Shown here piece after piece: positions 11,350 to 21,835 of a stretch of 64,000 bases of DNA. A program made the translations under genes and the position numbers. The DNA lies in assembly GCA_026225945.1 (NCBI GenBank), contig JAMJFZ010001074.1, positions 4,591,001 to 4,655,000 of the forward strand, read 5' to 3'. A model generated the notes under the pieces. It was not told where the DNA came from, made no database searches, and saw nothing but the letters and a program-made list of their open reading frames with translations. How positions within the stretch are numbered: position 1 is the stretch's first letter; each line of letters starts with the position of its first letter. This stretch comes from Cricetomys ansorgei. Its lineage: Eukaryota > Chordata > Mammalia > Rodentia > Nesomyidae.

Positions 11350-11479
11350 TATAGTCCCATACTTATGCAAGGAAACTCTCTCCCATTCTTCTGTGAGGAA
11401 TTCTAATTAAACACATTAGTTCATCAACCTATACTTGACCAAATTTGTTGATTTGGTTAATCATCAGTATTCTCTTTCG

Positions 11480-12665
11480 AGAAAATAGAAGGGAGTGCCA
11501 GAGGTGTCCTGGCAGGCAGTGGAGGGGTCAGGATGGTCTGGTGGCTGTCTGAGGACATTTGTCTGCCCTGGGTGTGCATGCATCTTGTATCTGTCTCAAG
11601 CCATGTTTCTCCTAGTAGCTCTTCTTGTCATTCTACTGTCTGCCAAGTCCCTGTCTGCCTCTGCTCCATTCTTGTAGAGGCATTGCCAGCCTGATGGGTT
11701 GCAGTTGAGTGGCCAGTTTGTAGCCTCACCCTTAAGACATCCCAAGCACCCTTCCCTCTCAGGGACACCTAGCTCCCTAGTCCTCCGTCCTGTTTGCAGC
11801 TGTATCTCCAGTTCAGTGTCCTACATACAGATCGAGCCTGCAGGCTTGTTCCACATCCTTTTCTCTACTCACAGCCAGCTGACCTTCCAGGTGTGTTACT
11901 GACCTGCTTCTTCCCAACAACTTTTAATTCACTTAGATCCTCCTGTCTGACTAGGCACCAGTGTCGGTTCTCTCTGAATATGTGAGGACTTGAGCAGGGG
12001 TGATAGTCAGTGGCTAAATCCCTGTCAGATTAAATTTACTGCTCACTGCAATCTTGAGTTCTGTCTGAGGCTCTGATCCTTCATCTCAGACTCTCCCCCG
12101 CCCCGCAGCCTTCCTCTTCCATGTCTTGGGAAGCATCCTGTGCGTTGAGTGGGAGAACTGGCCTGTCAGGTAGCTACAGTGCACAGCAGGCCCACTCCCA
12201 TGTCTCTTCATTGTGGTTTCTGCCTCACTTCTCCATTCCTGACATTCCTCCCAGCTCCATGGCTCAGGCAGGACCAAATGGACTCTCCTCTTGAATCCAC
12301 TGGCCAAAACCATGGGCCAAGTAGGGGCACCCCCAACCCATTTTGCAGGCACCATGGGCCTGCTCTGCTGAGGTGCTACTCAGCAAGACTCTGTCCCAAC
12401 TTGCCTCTTCCACACCACATCCCAAAACGCCTTCCCATTCTGCCCTGCAAATCTGTTGCTGGTGCTGGCGCTGTTTCTTTCCAAGCACTCTGAATTTTCA
12501 GATCTTGTAGCACCAATGTACCATCTCCTGCTCCATGAACATGTGAGATACCCTGAGCATCTTGATTGGGGACATCAGGGTAGCTGCTGAAGCCCTGATG
12601 AACTTTACTTGTTGCCCACCACCTTCTTGACACCCCATCCCAGACCTGAAGTTGCACTAAAGAGC
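11480..12665. other. G+C-richer block of unknown origin
   Basis: Roughly half G+C by eye, against about one third around it, with an abrupt edge at ~12665 where a plus-strand L1 ORF2 fragment begins. It contains C-rich runs (e.g. 12092-12106). Overlapping frames of 112-114 codons exist on both strands and none looks like a known protein. Possible sources are an inverted L1 5' region, another LTR element, or a captured genic segment. I cannot decide. Confidence 0.5.
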
Positions 12666-13558
12666 TATAGAAATAAAATTTACAAAGTATTGGCATAAAA
12701 ATAGATACATTCAATAAAATAAAATTGAAGATACAGAGATAAATCTATACCTCTGCAAATGTGTGATTTTGACAAATAAACTAAAAGTAGGTACTGTAGA
12801 AAAGACAGTATCTTCAATAAATGGTGTTGGTCAAACAGGATGGCTACATATAGATGAATGTAAATAGATCCATACATTTCACTCAGCAAAAAATTCAGTT
12901 CCAATTGGACAAAGGACCTCAACAGAAGGCCAGATACTCTAAATCTGGTAAAGGAAAAATTAAGAAATATGCTTTATTTCATTGGCATAAGAAAGGTCTT
13001 TCTGAACATTATCTGGATAGCACAGACATAAAGATCCACGGTTACTAATTGGAACCTCATAAAACTAAATAGTTAATTTATAGTGATGAACACATCATGC
13101 TAGCAAAGCAACAGCCTACGGAATGTGATAAAATCTTATCAATTATACATTTGACAGAGAATTAATATGTACAATAAAGGATAAAATAATCTCAATATCA
13201 AGAAAACAAATAACCTTCTGAAAACTAGGATATAAAATTATACAAAGGTTTCTCAAAAAAAAAACCCTCACAAATCAATGAGAAACACTTAAAAATGCAT
13301 ATCGTACTTAGCCATTAGGAAAATGCAATTAATTGTTTTTTAGGTTTCATCTTACCTCATTAAGTATTCTGACTGACTAATTAAAATATTAATAAAACTA
13401 ATGACACAGATATTGCAAAGAATGCCAGGAAAGGGGAATACTTATTATTCTAAAAATACTTATTAGTGCAAACCATTACAGCTCCTATAGAAAAAACAGT
13501 GTAGAAATTCCTCAAAACAAAACATAAGAAAAAAAAGGAGGATAGATCTGTCACAGAA

Positions 13559-14338
13559 TGTAGTTGTTAAAGTGGATGCAGACTCACCAAATGTACACAT
13601 TGAGTCAGAGCCGTTTATTCTTGTGTCTAATTAAATCATTTCTTCTGTCTTGGAACCCTGGAGCCCTGGAGCATTTTGTCCTCTTTAGAATCTAGTCTTA
13701 ATGCCTGAACTGGAAGGTTTCAGCCTTCCTATAATCTAGAATATTTAAACTGCTAGCCTGGACCTAGAAGACTTCTGCCCTAGCTCTCTGAAACCTACTG
13801 CTAACTGAGCCACTCTGAATTCCTTCTGAACTTTCTCTTCTGGTTCAACTGACTCCAGTGTGCATCTCAACTGAGCATCTGACTCTTCTTTTTGACCCTT
13901 CAACTGACTCACTTTGTCTGACTCTTCAACTGACTCTTCTTGACTGACTCTGTTAACTGAATGACTCTAACTCCTGTGTAACTCTCTTTTACTGAGCTGA
14001 GAGTCAGCCTTTTCTCATGAGAGTTGAGCATGTCCTTACTCTGCTAACCATTCCTCTGATTAATCACTTTGTCATTCACTCTGAGTCATCTCAGACATTA
14101 CTTCCTATATGACACTGACTCCTTCTGAGTTCTGCTTCCTGTATCTGCTTCCACTGTTTTTTTCTAAATATATAAAGACATGGACCACCATTGCTTTCTG
14201 AATACTGGGATTAAGGGTGTTTGCTACAACTGGGTTCTGAATTCTGGATTAGAGGTATGTCTACATTCCATCCAGACCACACAGGCCTCTGAATGTAGCC
14301 CCTAGGATGTATTCACCCAGGGCTATTCCTCTACAACA
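13559..14338 (+). mobile_element. Solo LTR-like element with B1-like 3' part (copy 1)
   Basis: About 780 bp, beginning TGTAGTTG and ending CTACAACA, sitting inside L1 ORF2. The centre is rich in repeated ACTGACTC/CTGAACT motifs (13800-13990). Then come a CTCTGATTAATCACT block like an inverted CCAAT box, an ATAAAGACATGGACC block near 14175, and two tandem segments resembling the conserved core of B1 (CTGGGATTAAGG near 14204 and CTGGATTAGAGG near 14242). Homologous copies at 45641-46283 (+) and 16150-16815 (-). A solo LTR of a rodent ERV, perhaps ERVK-like, fits best; the exact target duplication is unclear. Confidence 0.65.
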
Positions 14339-15827
14339 GGATATAGCCATACCATTCTTGTGCTTACATCTAAAAAACTGTACAGCCGAGAGATGTTTGC
14401 TTATTCATGTCTATTGCTTCTCTCTTAATAATAGGCAGAAACTGGAAACAACCAAGATGTCAATCACCTGGATAATGAATAGTTAAAACATGGTTCATTT
14501 ACACAATGCAATATTATTTAGCTGTTAAGAAAAATGAAAGCATTAAATTTGGAGGTAAATGGATAGAAATTAAAACCATAATCTTTAGTGTGGTAATCAA
14601 GACCCAGAAAGACAACCATTGTGTACTTGCTGTTATATTGGTCACAATATCTGTCCTTTTCTTCCAAACAAATACAGTACCATGTGTACTGAGAGTTCTA
14701 TTCAACCCTTGCACTGTTGTCTTCTGTTGTTTTCCTGTAACATGTTTATAAGCAGGTAAGACTTCTTAGTGCTGTCTGCATGACCTGCAGAAAAATAAAT
14801 AAACCAGGCTCTAGTCTTCTCTTCTTCAGTCAAGTGATCATAGGGTGCAATTATCATGGCTATAGGTATCCTTCTCAACATCTGAGTCACTGAACAAAGA
14901 CATTCCTCAATCATCACAGACTATTAACAATGCTATTGATTGTTCTCTGCTACCTGACTATAAGGCCCAATAACTGAAGGTAGCATTTCTTTATATTACT
15001 GAACATGGGGAAATGTTTTACTAGAATCTTTACCCCGACTACTCATATCCACAGTGCTGGAAGGTATCTGCATGCTATCATAAAGGTAATCATCAGCCTT
15101 ACCTGTCTACAAACCTTGTGAACTACGATAGCAAGATACACTCACTAGTATGATAGTGACACAAATACTATTAAAGTATCCAACAACTTCTTGATTTGAT
15201 TAAAAAATGGTCCATAAGATACAACCTATATCTCCCACTATTAATGAACAAGAACCAGAGACTAGATGGACTATGGTTCTAGGAGAAATGACTCCAATTA
15301 GTGTGCTAAATGTGCACAGCAATAAAATGATTCCAAGTGAGGTATCGCTATACCCATAGATCAGTGCATTACTCACAGATGGCCAGAGAACTGTCTTCTT
15401 GAAATTGATCTTAATTGGCGTATAGACCCACAATGGGACAATGGCAGAGAGTAAAAAACTTTGGAACACTGAGCCTTAAATATGATATCTTTGTCAAGGG
15501 ATCTCTGCAGAAGAGGAGTCATGAATATTATAACAACCAGAAGTGGTGGTAAATTCAAAGGAAACATAATTTTTCAGACACAGAAGGTCTGATACACATA
15601 TAAACTCATGGATGTAGTGATGGCATGCAAAAAAACCCATAAAAGCCAAAACCAGGCAAAATCCCAGCATGAAAAAGGGTAAGTGGTCACAAGTCTCATT
15701 AATGGATTGTTTCTGGGAGAAGGAAATCACTTTCTTTTCATTGCAAGGACAATGAATACATCAACTACACTTCAGGCTGGGCTTCATGCTCTGGAATCAA
15801 CTGTTCAACCCAAAAGGAACTCCACGG

Positions 15828-15828
<1 letters not shown>

Positions 15829-15868
<40 letters not shown>
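15829..15868. repeat. (TG)20 microsatellite
   Basis: Twenty uninterrupted TG units inside L1 3'UTR; likely polymorphic. Confidence 0.97.
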
Positions 15869-15869
<1 letters not shown>

Positions 15870-16149
15870 CTTATTTAAATTTTAGAGATAGAAAGAACAT
15901 GAAATTTGGGGAGATTTTAATTTCTGTCAATGACAAAACACTAACTTATGGGAAATGAAGACTCTGAACACCCCATACTGCTGATCAATGCATGAAAAAA
16001 GTATTAAAATCATTAGACCCATTCTTATTTATTTAATGTAGAGGAATATTTAATCACATTCAGAGGCTTGTGTGATCTGGATGGAACACAGTAAGGAAGT
16101 TAGTCAAACTAATCCTATCCTCTGTTTTTGCTAATGCTAGGTGAAAGGG

Positions 16150-16815
16150 AGTGGTTAAGGCAAAGTAGCACACACTTTTAATCTCAACACTAGGTTTCTA
16201 AAAGGAAGCAAGTAGGTCACAGTTCTCCATTCATGCTTACAGAATGAGCACACACTTTTAATTCCAACTCTGAGATTTAATCAGAGTGAGAACACTCCCA
16301 ACTCTAAGCTCTAAGTTCAGAGAGTCAAGCGATCTGAGGCAGTCTGAGGCACTATAAGGCAGACTGAGGTGATCTGAAGCAGAGATACAGAAGCATTTCA
16401 GCAGAAGGAAGAGTGAATTTGGGGAAAAGAGTCAGCTATTTGTTTGAAGCCCAGAAGAGCAGTTTAGTCAAAGTTGCAAGAGTCAGTCAGAGTTACCCAG
16501 AGTCAAAAGAGTTCAGTCAGAAAAAGCCAACCAGCTCAGAATATCAGTATGAGCCAGCAGCTTGGAAAAGAGTTTGAGTCAGAACAGCAATTGAATTCAA
16601 TCAGGCAACAGGAAGAGTCAGTTGAGTTCAGTACGGCTCTGAGTTCAGAGGGATCTAGTCAGAGTGAGTCAGTTAGCAGTAAGTTTCAGATGTTAAAATG
16701 TTCTAGATTTAAGTTGGAAGATTAGAGTGTATGGAGGCTGAAGTTCTCTAAGCATCAGTGATTGAGTTAGCCAAAGGATAAACTGCCTTTTGCCCTGAGT
16801 AAACATTTACAATTT
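16150..16815 (-). mobile_element. LTR-like element with B1-like 3' part (copy 2)
   Basis: Reverse complement of the family at 13559-14338. On the plus strand it shows many GAGTCAG/GTTCAG motifs, and near its left end two copies of CACACACTTTTAAT (16170 and 16250), the antisense of the B1-like cores. The right part aligns with the first 200 bp of copy 1 (CTACTGCTAACTGA and upstream). The 3' end is truncated. An 83-codon frame at 16474-16725 on the plus strand is Ser/Gln-rich only because of the repeats. Confidence 0.6.
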
Positions 16816-17189
16816 AAAATATTAATTTTCAGTTAAATAATTTTATTTGATAAAAACCATGTAATATCACAATTAGGTAAATTTTAACGTAACTTTACAT
16901 TTCTTTTTGGCAAGCATTTACATTGTATTCTCAATGACAAATATAGAATTTCGAGACAATATCATATTTAAGGAAATGACAAATATGTCTTGATGAGATA
17001 ATTGAGCTAAGATAATCTATATGTTTCATAAGTACATACAAAATACTTTGAAGTAAAGTCCATAAACTTAAATATGTATACAGAGATAGGTAATAGATTA
17101 AAAACTTCAGAAGTCTTTTCTATGTTACTTTTGAAATAATACTGGTCGTACTACCCCCAGGAGGAAAACTACTTCTTAATATGAAAGTT
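16816..17189. other. Unassigned A+T-rich sequence
   Basis: Nothing recognised. Confidence 0.5.
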
Positions 17190-17560
17190 AGCACATTTCA
17201 CTCTTTACTCTCTCCAAATATTCCCACTGAGAATTTCTCCGTAATTTCAGTTTGCGCAGCAAAAATTTGTTTGTATAGTATTTTTGATTGTTTATTTTTG
17301 AGATTATCATTTAGATATATTTCTGTCTTCCCTCTCCTCTCTTCAAACCATCCTGTATAAACTTCTCTCTCCTTCAAACTCATGGCCTCTATTTTCTCTA
17401 CTTTTTATTGCATGCATATAAGTATTTTTATATACATACATATTCCTAAATATAGTTTGTTGAGCCAGTATAATCTTACTTATGTATGTTTTCAGGGCTG
17501 ACCTTTAGGAACTTGACAAACAATTGGTATGCTTTTCTTGACCGCATTACTGATAAATTT
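17190..17560 (-). mobile_element. LINE-1 3'UTR distal fragment
   Basis: Landmarks of antisense rodent L1 3'UTR: AAACTCATGGCCTCTATTTT near 17378, TTCCTAAATATAG near 17442, and ATGTATGTTTTCAGGGCTGA near 17483. Confidence 0.75.
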
Positions 17561-18205
17561 TTACCATTACATAAGACTTGAAATAGTTATTCGTTGAAAA
17601 CTTTAACAACTACAATTAGAAGATAGCAAATGCACTAATTAAAATGGGGTGTTCCTATCATTGAACATTTTAGTACTCTTAGAATAAATTAAAGTCTTAA
17701 ATCTTTTAAATTGCCTCTTGCTAAAGTATCAACTCCCTCTTTAAACTTACTTCTTTGTTTTATATTCATAGTGGGGAGACATATTTGTCAGGTAAACAAG
17801 AGAAGATGCATTACTTTTAATTAAAAGAACATATGCTTCAAGATAGGTAAAGCAAAGATAAGGAAGGTAGGGACTTGACAGATTACCAGGTTCTACTGAG
17901 AAATCCCTCTCTCACCTACTCACTTATCTGGGGCTAGGCATGTGTCCTTATGGTATGTCCACTTATTGCTCAAAGGTCAATTATTTGATAGCTCAGTATG
18001 CTGACTCTAAATATTATACAACAAGAGAATACTGAGTTTAATAATTTTTACTGTTGTCGTGAAGTATGAGAATGGCCATTCAAAATGACACCTGGCTAGT
18101 TTTTACTTTTTCAATTAAAACAAGGAGCAAAATGATAGTGAAAAGTAGATAATATTAAGTGAATTTATCTAGAATTTCACAGAACAAGTCAAGTATAAGT
18201 TACAG
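17561..18205. other. Unassigned sequence
   Basis: Nothing recognised. Confidence 0.5.
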
Positions 18206-18216
18206 TGCTCCTATCT

Positions 18217-18398
18217 ATTTGTTTGTTTGTTTGTTTTGTTTCATTTTTGAGACAGGGTTTCTTTGTTGTAATTCTGATTGTCTTGGAATACACTCTCTAG
18301 ACCAGGCTGGCTTTCAACTCACAGACATCCATATGCCTCTGCCTTCTAACTGCTGGGATTAAAGGCTAAAGGCATGTTCCACCTCTGCCTGGCTACTA
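18217..18398 (-). mobile_element. B1 SINE
   Basis: Antisense B1: T-rich tail with (GTTT)n, then GAGACAGGGTTTCT, ACCAGGCTGG and TGCTGGGATTAAAGG, ending in GCCTGGCT. The flanks carry an 11-bp near-perfect target duplication (TGCTCCTATCT at 18206-18216 and TGCTCCTACCT at 18399-18409). A short duplication (GGCTAAAGGC) occurs near the head. Confidence 0.93.
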
Positions 18399-18409
18399 TG
18401 CTCCTACCT

Positions 18410-19061
18410 AATTTCATCAGAAAAAATAAATACAAAACCAAGTTGGATAATTCAGTGTACTATATTTTAAAAGGCATATAATCCTGTAAATATGCTCTTT
18501 TTCATTAATTGAGTCCATCAGTTTCTCTTCAAGTTTTTTTGATTGTATATTTGTTTCTTGATTAAAGAGTCATTTTATTCTAAAAAAACACTTGATAGAA
18601 ATGCTGTATGAACATACTTTATCAGTCTTATACGATTGCAGACGGCAAGTCAGTTTTGAGTTTGTGTGTATTTGTACATATGTGCATGTGTGAATACATA
18701 CATAAGTGTGCATAATGTTTTTGAAAGAGACTATTTGTCATGAATTACAAAACAATAGGGTTGTGTGTGTGATAAAATAATGATTTTGAATTTACTGCAT
18801 AAAAATCTACAAAAACATGAGGACTTTCTTAATATAATCAGGAATATACAGTATTCAAAACAAAACAAAAACACAAAACTAAGGAATCTGTTCTTGTACA
18901 TGTGCCTTTATCACCTCATTCTCATGAATTTTATGAAAAAAACAATTATTATTAAAATTACTATTATTTTAGAGAACCAAAGTTGTAACTGAATAGTTAA
19001 GACATACATTGTTCTAGCAGAGAACGTAATTTGATCCTTATCATTTATAAAGGTTGTCTCA
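18410..19061. other. Unassigned A+T-rich sequence
   Basis: Nothing recognised except short TGTG/CATA simple sequence around 18660-18720. Confidence 0.5.
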
Positions 19062-19410
19062 CAACCACCTGAATTGGCCTACAGGCTCATATATTTTAAA
19101 AACTTGGTTCCCTGTTAATGGAACTGTTTGGGAACCATAAGGAAGAGTGTCCTTATTGGGAGAACTATGTCACTGGGTACAGACACTTTGTTTTCAAAAA
19201 TTCATATCATTAACACTTAAGCTTGTTCTGCATTGTACTTGTGGATTAAGATAGAATCTCTCAGCTACTGCTCCAGTGCCATGTCTGCCTACCTGCTTCA
19301 TGCACTTGACACAATGGTCAAGGACTTTAATCATCTGAGATAGCAAGACTCTAATAGCCTCTTTCTTCTATAAGTGTCCTTGGTCATTGTTTCATACCAT
19401 AATAATTGAA
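19062..19410 (+). mobile_element. MaLR LTR (rodent MT/ORR1-like)
   Basis: Order of motifs follows MaLR LTRs: CAGGCTCATATATTTTAAA, TGGAACTGTTTGGGA, TGTCACTGGG, CAGCTACTGCTCCAGTGCCATG, then GTGTCCTTGGTCATTG near the 3' end. Diverged, with small insertions. Same family at 28781, 34083, 42438 and 57150. Confidence 0.65.
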
Positions 19411-19599
19411 CATTAACATCATACACATTAGCATAATTCAAAGTTAAAACTTGTAATTTCTTTGGTTTGACCTAAAAATATAGGCTTACACAAGAACTTT
19501 CTGAGAAAGGTTTCATAAACCCAGTGGAAGCTCTGAGATGTCTTGTCTCAAAAGTCTTTGGACATTTTTACCTTGTGAATGTTTTGCAGTGTATATTGT

Positions 19600-19855
19600 G
19601 ATTTCTGATTGTGTGTGTGTATTTGTCATGCCATTAATTAATTAATTAATTAATTAATTAAATTTATTGTCTGCTTGCTTGTTTTATATTGTGTGTTTAA
19701 TTTTTATTTACTTATTTGTTTTCTTGAGAAAGAAAGTATAGAGCTGAACAGATGGGGAGGTTGGGAGAATCTTGGAGGACATGAGGGAAGGGAAACAGTG
19801 ATCAGAATATATTATGTAGGAAAAGTTATTTTGAATAAAAAATTTTAAAAGTCCA
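19600..19855 (+). mobile_element. LINE-1 3' end with A-rich tail
   Basis: G-rich purine block (GATGGGGAGGTTGGGAGAATC near 19752), then GATCAGAATATATTATG and an A-rich terminus, the classical end of rodent L1 3'UTR. Contains an (ATTA)n run at 19633-19663. Confidence 0.75.
19633..19663. repeat. (ATTA)n microsatellite
   Basis: About eight tetranucleotide units; self-complementary sequence. Confidence 0.9.
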
Positions 19856-19954
19856 GCAAGATAGACTCAAAAAATATTTTTAAAGTATCATAGAAAGAAT
19901 ATAATGCAGGGAGTAAATAAAGAGTATACAGAAAGGAAAATATTCTATGTCAAA

Positions 19955-20085
19955 TGTATATCTGACATAAGATCCAGCCATTCCCCTCTTATGTACATAG
20001 CCACTGAAATATAGATCACACTACTTGTGCATTAGTGATAGAGTAGTACTCAAAAGAGCAACAATATGCAACCAGCCTATTTAGT
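19955..20085 (+). pseudogene. LINE-1 ORF2 C-terminal scrap
   Basis: GATCCAGCCATTCCCCTCTT near 19970 and GCAACAATATGCAACCAGCC near 20057 resemble consecutive landmarks of the ORF2 3' region, heavily decayed. Confidence 0.4.
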
Positions 20086-21334
20086 CATAATGTCGTACTA
20101 TAAATCCCAAGGTCTCTGTCAACTCTGACCTTCCTATATCATGGTCTTAAACTTCAGATTTCAGATATATATATCACAATTTTTGGTTACATAAGACACA
20201 TCAGAAAATCTTGTGTATAAAGATATTTAGTTTTATTACTTGTAAACTATTAATAATGATAGCGACAATCCTAGGGAAGATGAACTTTAAATAATATTAG
20301 AATAGAAAAATAAATCATTTCATAAGCAGCTACATGGTAATAATTTATAAAGGATTACTAAAATAATTTTGAAAATAAAAATCTATTAGAATGAGCTTTT
20401 ATGGGTAAAGGTATATTATATACTTATACAAAAATATCTCTATGAGACCCATCAATACTAAATGAATTCCTAAAAATAAAAATTTTATTAAGCTATATAT
20501 ATGTTATATATGTTTATATATATTTAACTTTAAGATCTGGTAACTTTAAGAACTACTCAAGATTATGAAACTCTTCCATATTTCCAAACAAATATGTAGG
20601 ATTCAATTTTTTTTCTAAAATTAAATTTGCCTAGTACTTGATATAAACCTCCTACCACAAACACAGATAATTGTTGTTACTTAATGTTCCTCTCTTTTCT
20701 CAGAATACCATAATTTATGATAATATCAAGGTTTAGCAACCACTAGTAATTCTATTTGCCTCCTTTCATGTACCTAGTTATGACTGCTGGTAATGGGGGT
20801 GTGAAACAGAGTTGTCTGCATAATTTCTTCATTTTTCTACAGAACAAAATTGTTTGCTTTCCCTTTGACTTTTTAAATTCTGTGAACGTAATAACAATCA
20901 ATTTCAACATTGGATAAGCCTAGTTATTTAAAACTTAATTTTTTGAATAGCACAACAAAACCATCAAAAACATTGCAAAAAATATTGAAGGATAATATTT
21001 ATACATGTTTTCTGGACTTGGTTTCATATACCTTACTCATTTAGGAAACGTACAGCTCACTAAGCAATAATGCAATTAATTTGGTATGGCTAATAAAGGT
21101 AAGTATAAATAAAATATTTTGTGTAAAAAATATACTTTAACTTTTTGTGGTTTCAAATTGGATATGATAGAAAAAGTTTCTAAAAGTTATCTTTGGTTTT
21201 AAAATAACTTCCACCTATAAAGGAGGAGGGAGCATTCATAAATAACTTCAGAGAGTTCCTCTATGATTGGAAAGGAGTGAATTAAGTAAAATACCATTAT
21301 TTTTTATTGCTATTTATTTATTTATTTATATTTT
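20086..21334. other. Unassigned A+T-rich sequence
   Basis: No recognised repeat or gene; TA-rich patches around 20490-20525. Confidence 0.5.
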
Positions 21335-21835
21335 CCTCTTAATGAAAATTTTTTTTTTTACATTATATATATTGATCATAGTTTTTTCTACTTCTACTCC
21401 TTCTAATTTTTTCCACCTTCTTTCTCATCTAGATCTAATCCCTTTCTGTCTCTCATTAGAAAACAAGCAGGTTTCTGAGGGATGATAATACAATAAAACA
21501 AAAACTAACACATAAGAGTTGGACAAGACAAACTAACAGAAAGAAAAGAACCTGAGAGAAGACACAAAAATCAGAACCAAGTCCTTTCCACACTTACGAA
21601 TCCCATAAAATCATAAACTGAAAGCAATTGTACTTATGCTGAAGACCCAGTGAATACCTGTGTAAGCACTGTACATGCTGCATTGGTTTCTGTAAGTTCA
21701 TACAACTTTTGCTCATGTTGATTTTAGGAACTTTGTTTTCTTGGTGTCCTCTATCCCATTTGGCTCTTACATTCATTCTGCCTCCACTTCTATGGGCTTC
21801 CCTGAGCTCTGATGGGAGAGATTTAAGTAAGATAC
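21335..21835 (-). mobile_element. LINE-1 3'UTR (Lx-like)
   Basis: Strong antisense landmarks: ATTAGAAAACAAGCAGGTTTC near 21456, AACACATAAGAG near 21507, and CTTGGTGTCCTCTATCCCAT near 21740, followed by CTCTTACATTC and the CTTCCCTGAGCTCTGA block. Confidence 0.85.

Larger units (their letters stand above)
12666..15960 (+). mobile_element. LINE-1 ORF2 3' end plus 3'UTR, split by an LTR
   Basis: The ORF2 C-terminal region (12666-13558 and 14339-14625) continues into a long Lx-like 3'UTR (to ~15960). Landmarks: ATAAATGGTGTTGG near 12818, GATCCATACATTTCACTC near 12868, GAAACTGGAAACAACCAAGATG near 14437 and ACACAATGCAATATTATT near 14500; in the 3'UTR GATAGTGACACAAATA near 15150 and GAACTCA-type blocks near 15600. 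Frames are broken throughout. A (TG)20 lies in the 3'UTR. The LTR at 13559-14338 divides the ORF2 sequence with little loss, so the LTR is younger than this L1. Confidence 0.85.

Noticed and set aside
12086..12714. Overlapping frames of 74-114 codons on both strands in the G+C-richer block
   Set aside because: Frames overlap on both strands with no domain, splice signal or codon preference; lower stop density follows from higher G+C.
15200..15730. Hydrophobic minus-strand frames resembling multi-pass membrane or odorant-receptor-like peptides
   Set aside because: They lie antisense within a recognisable L1 3'UTR; hydrophobicity comes from T-rich antisense sequence.
16474..16725. 83-codon Ser/Gln-rich frame
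   Set aside because: Generated by repeated GAGTCAG motifs of the LTR family, on the antisense strand of that LTR.
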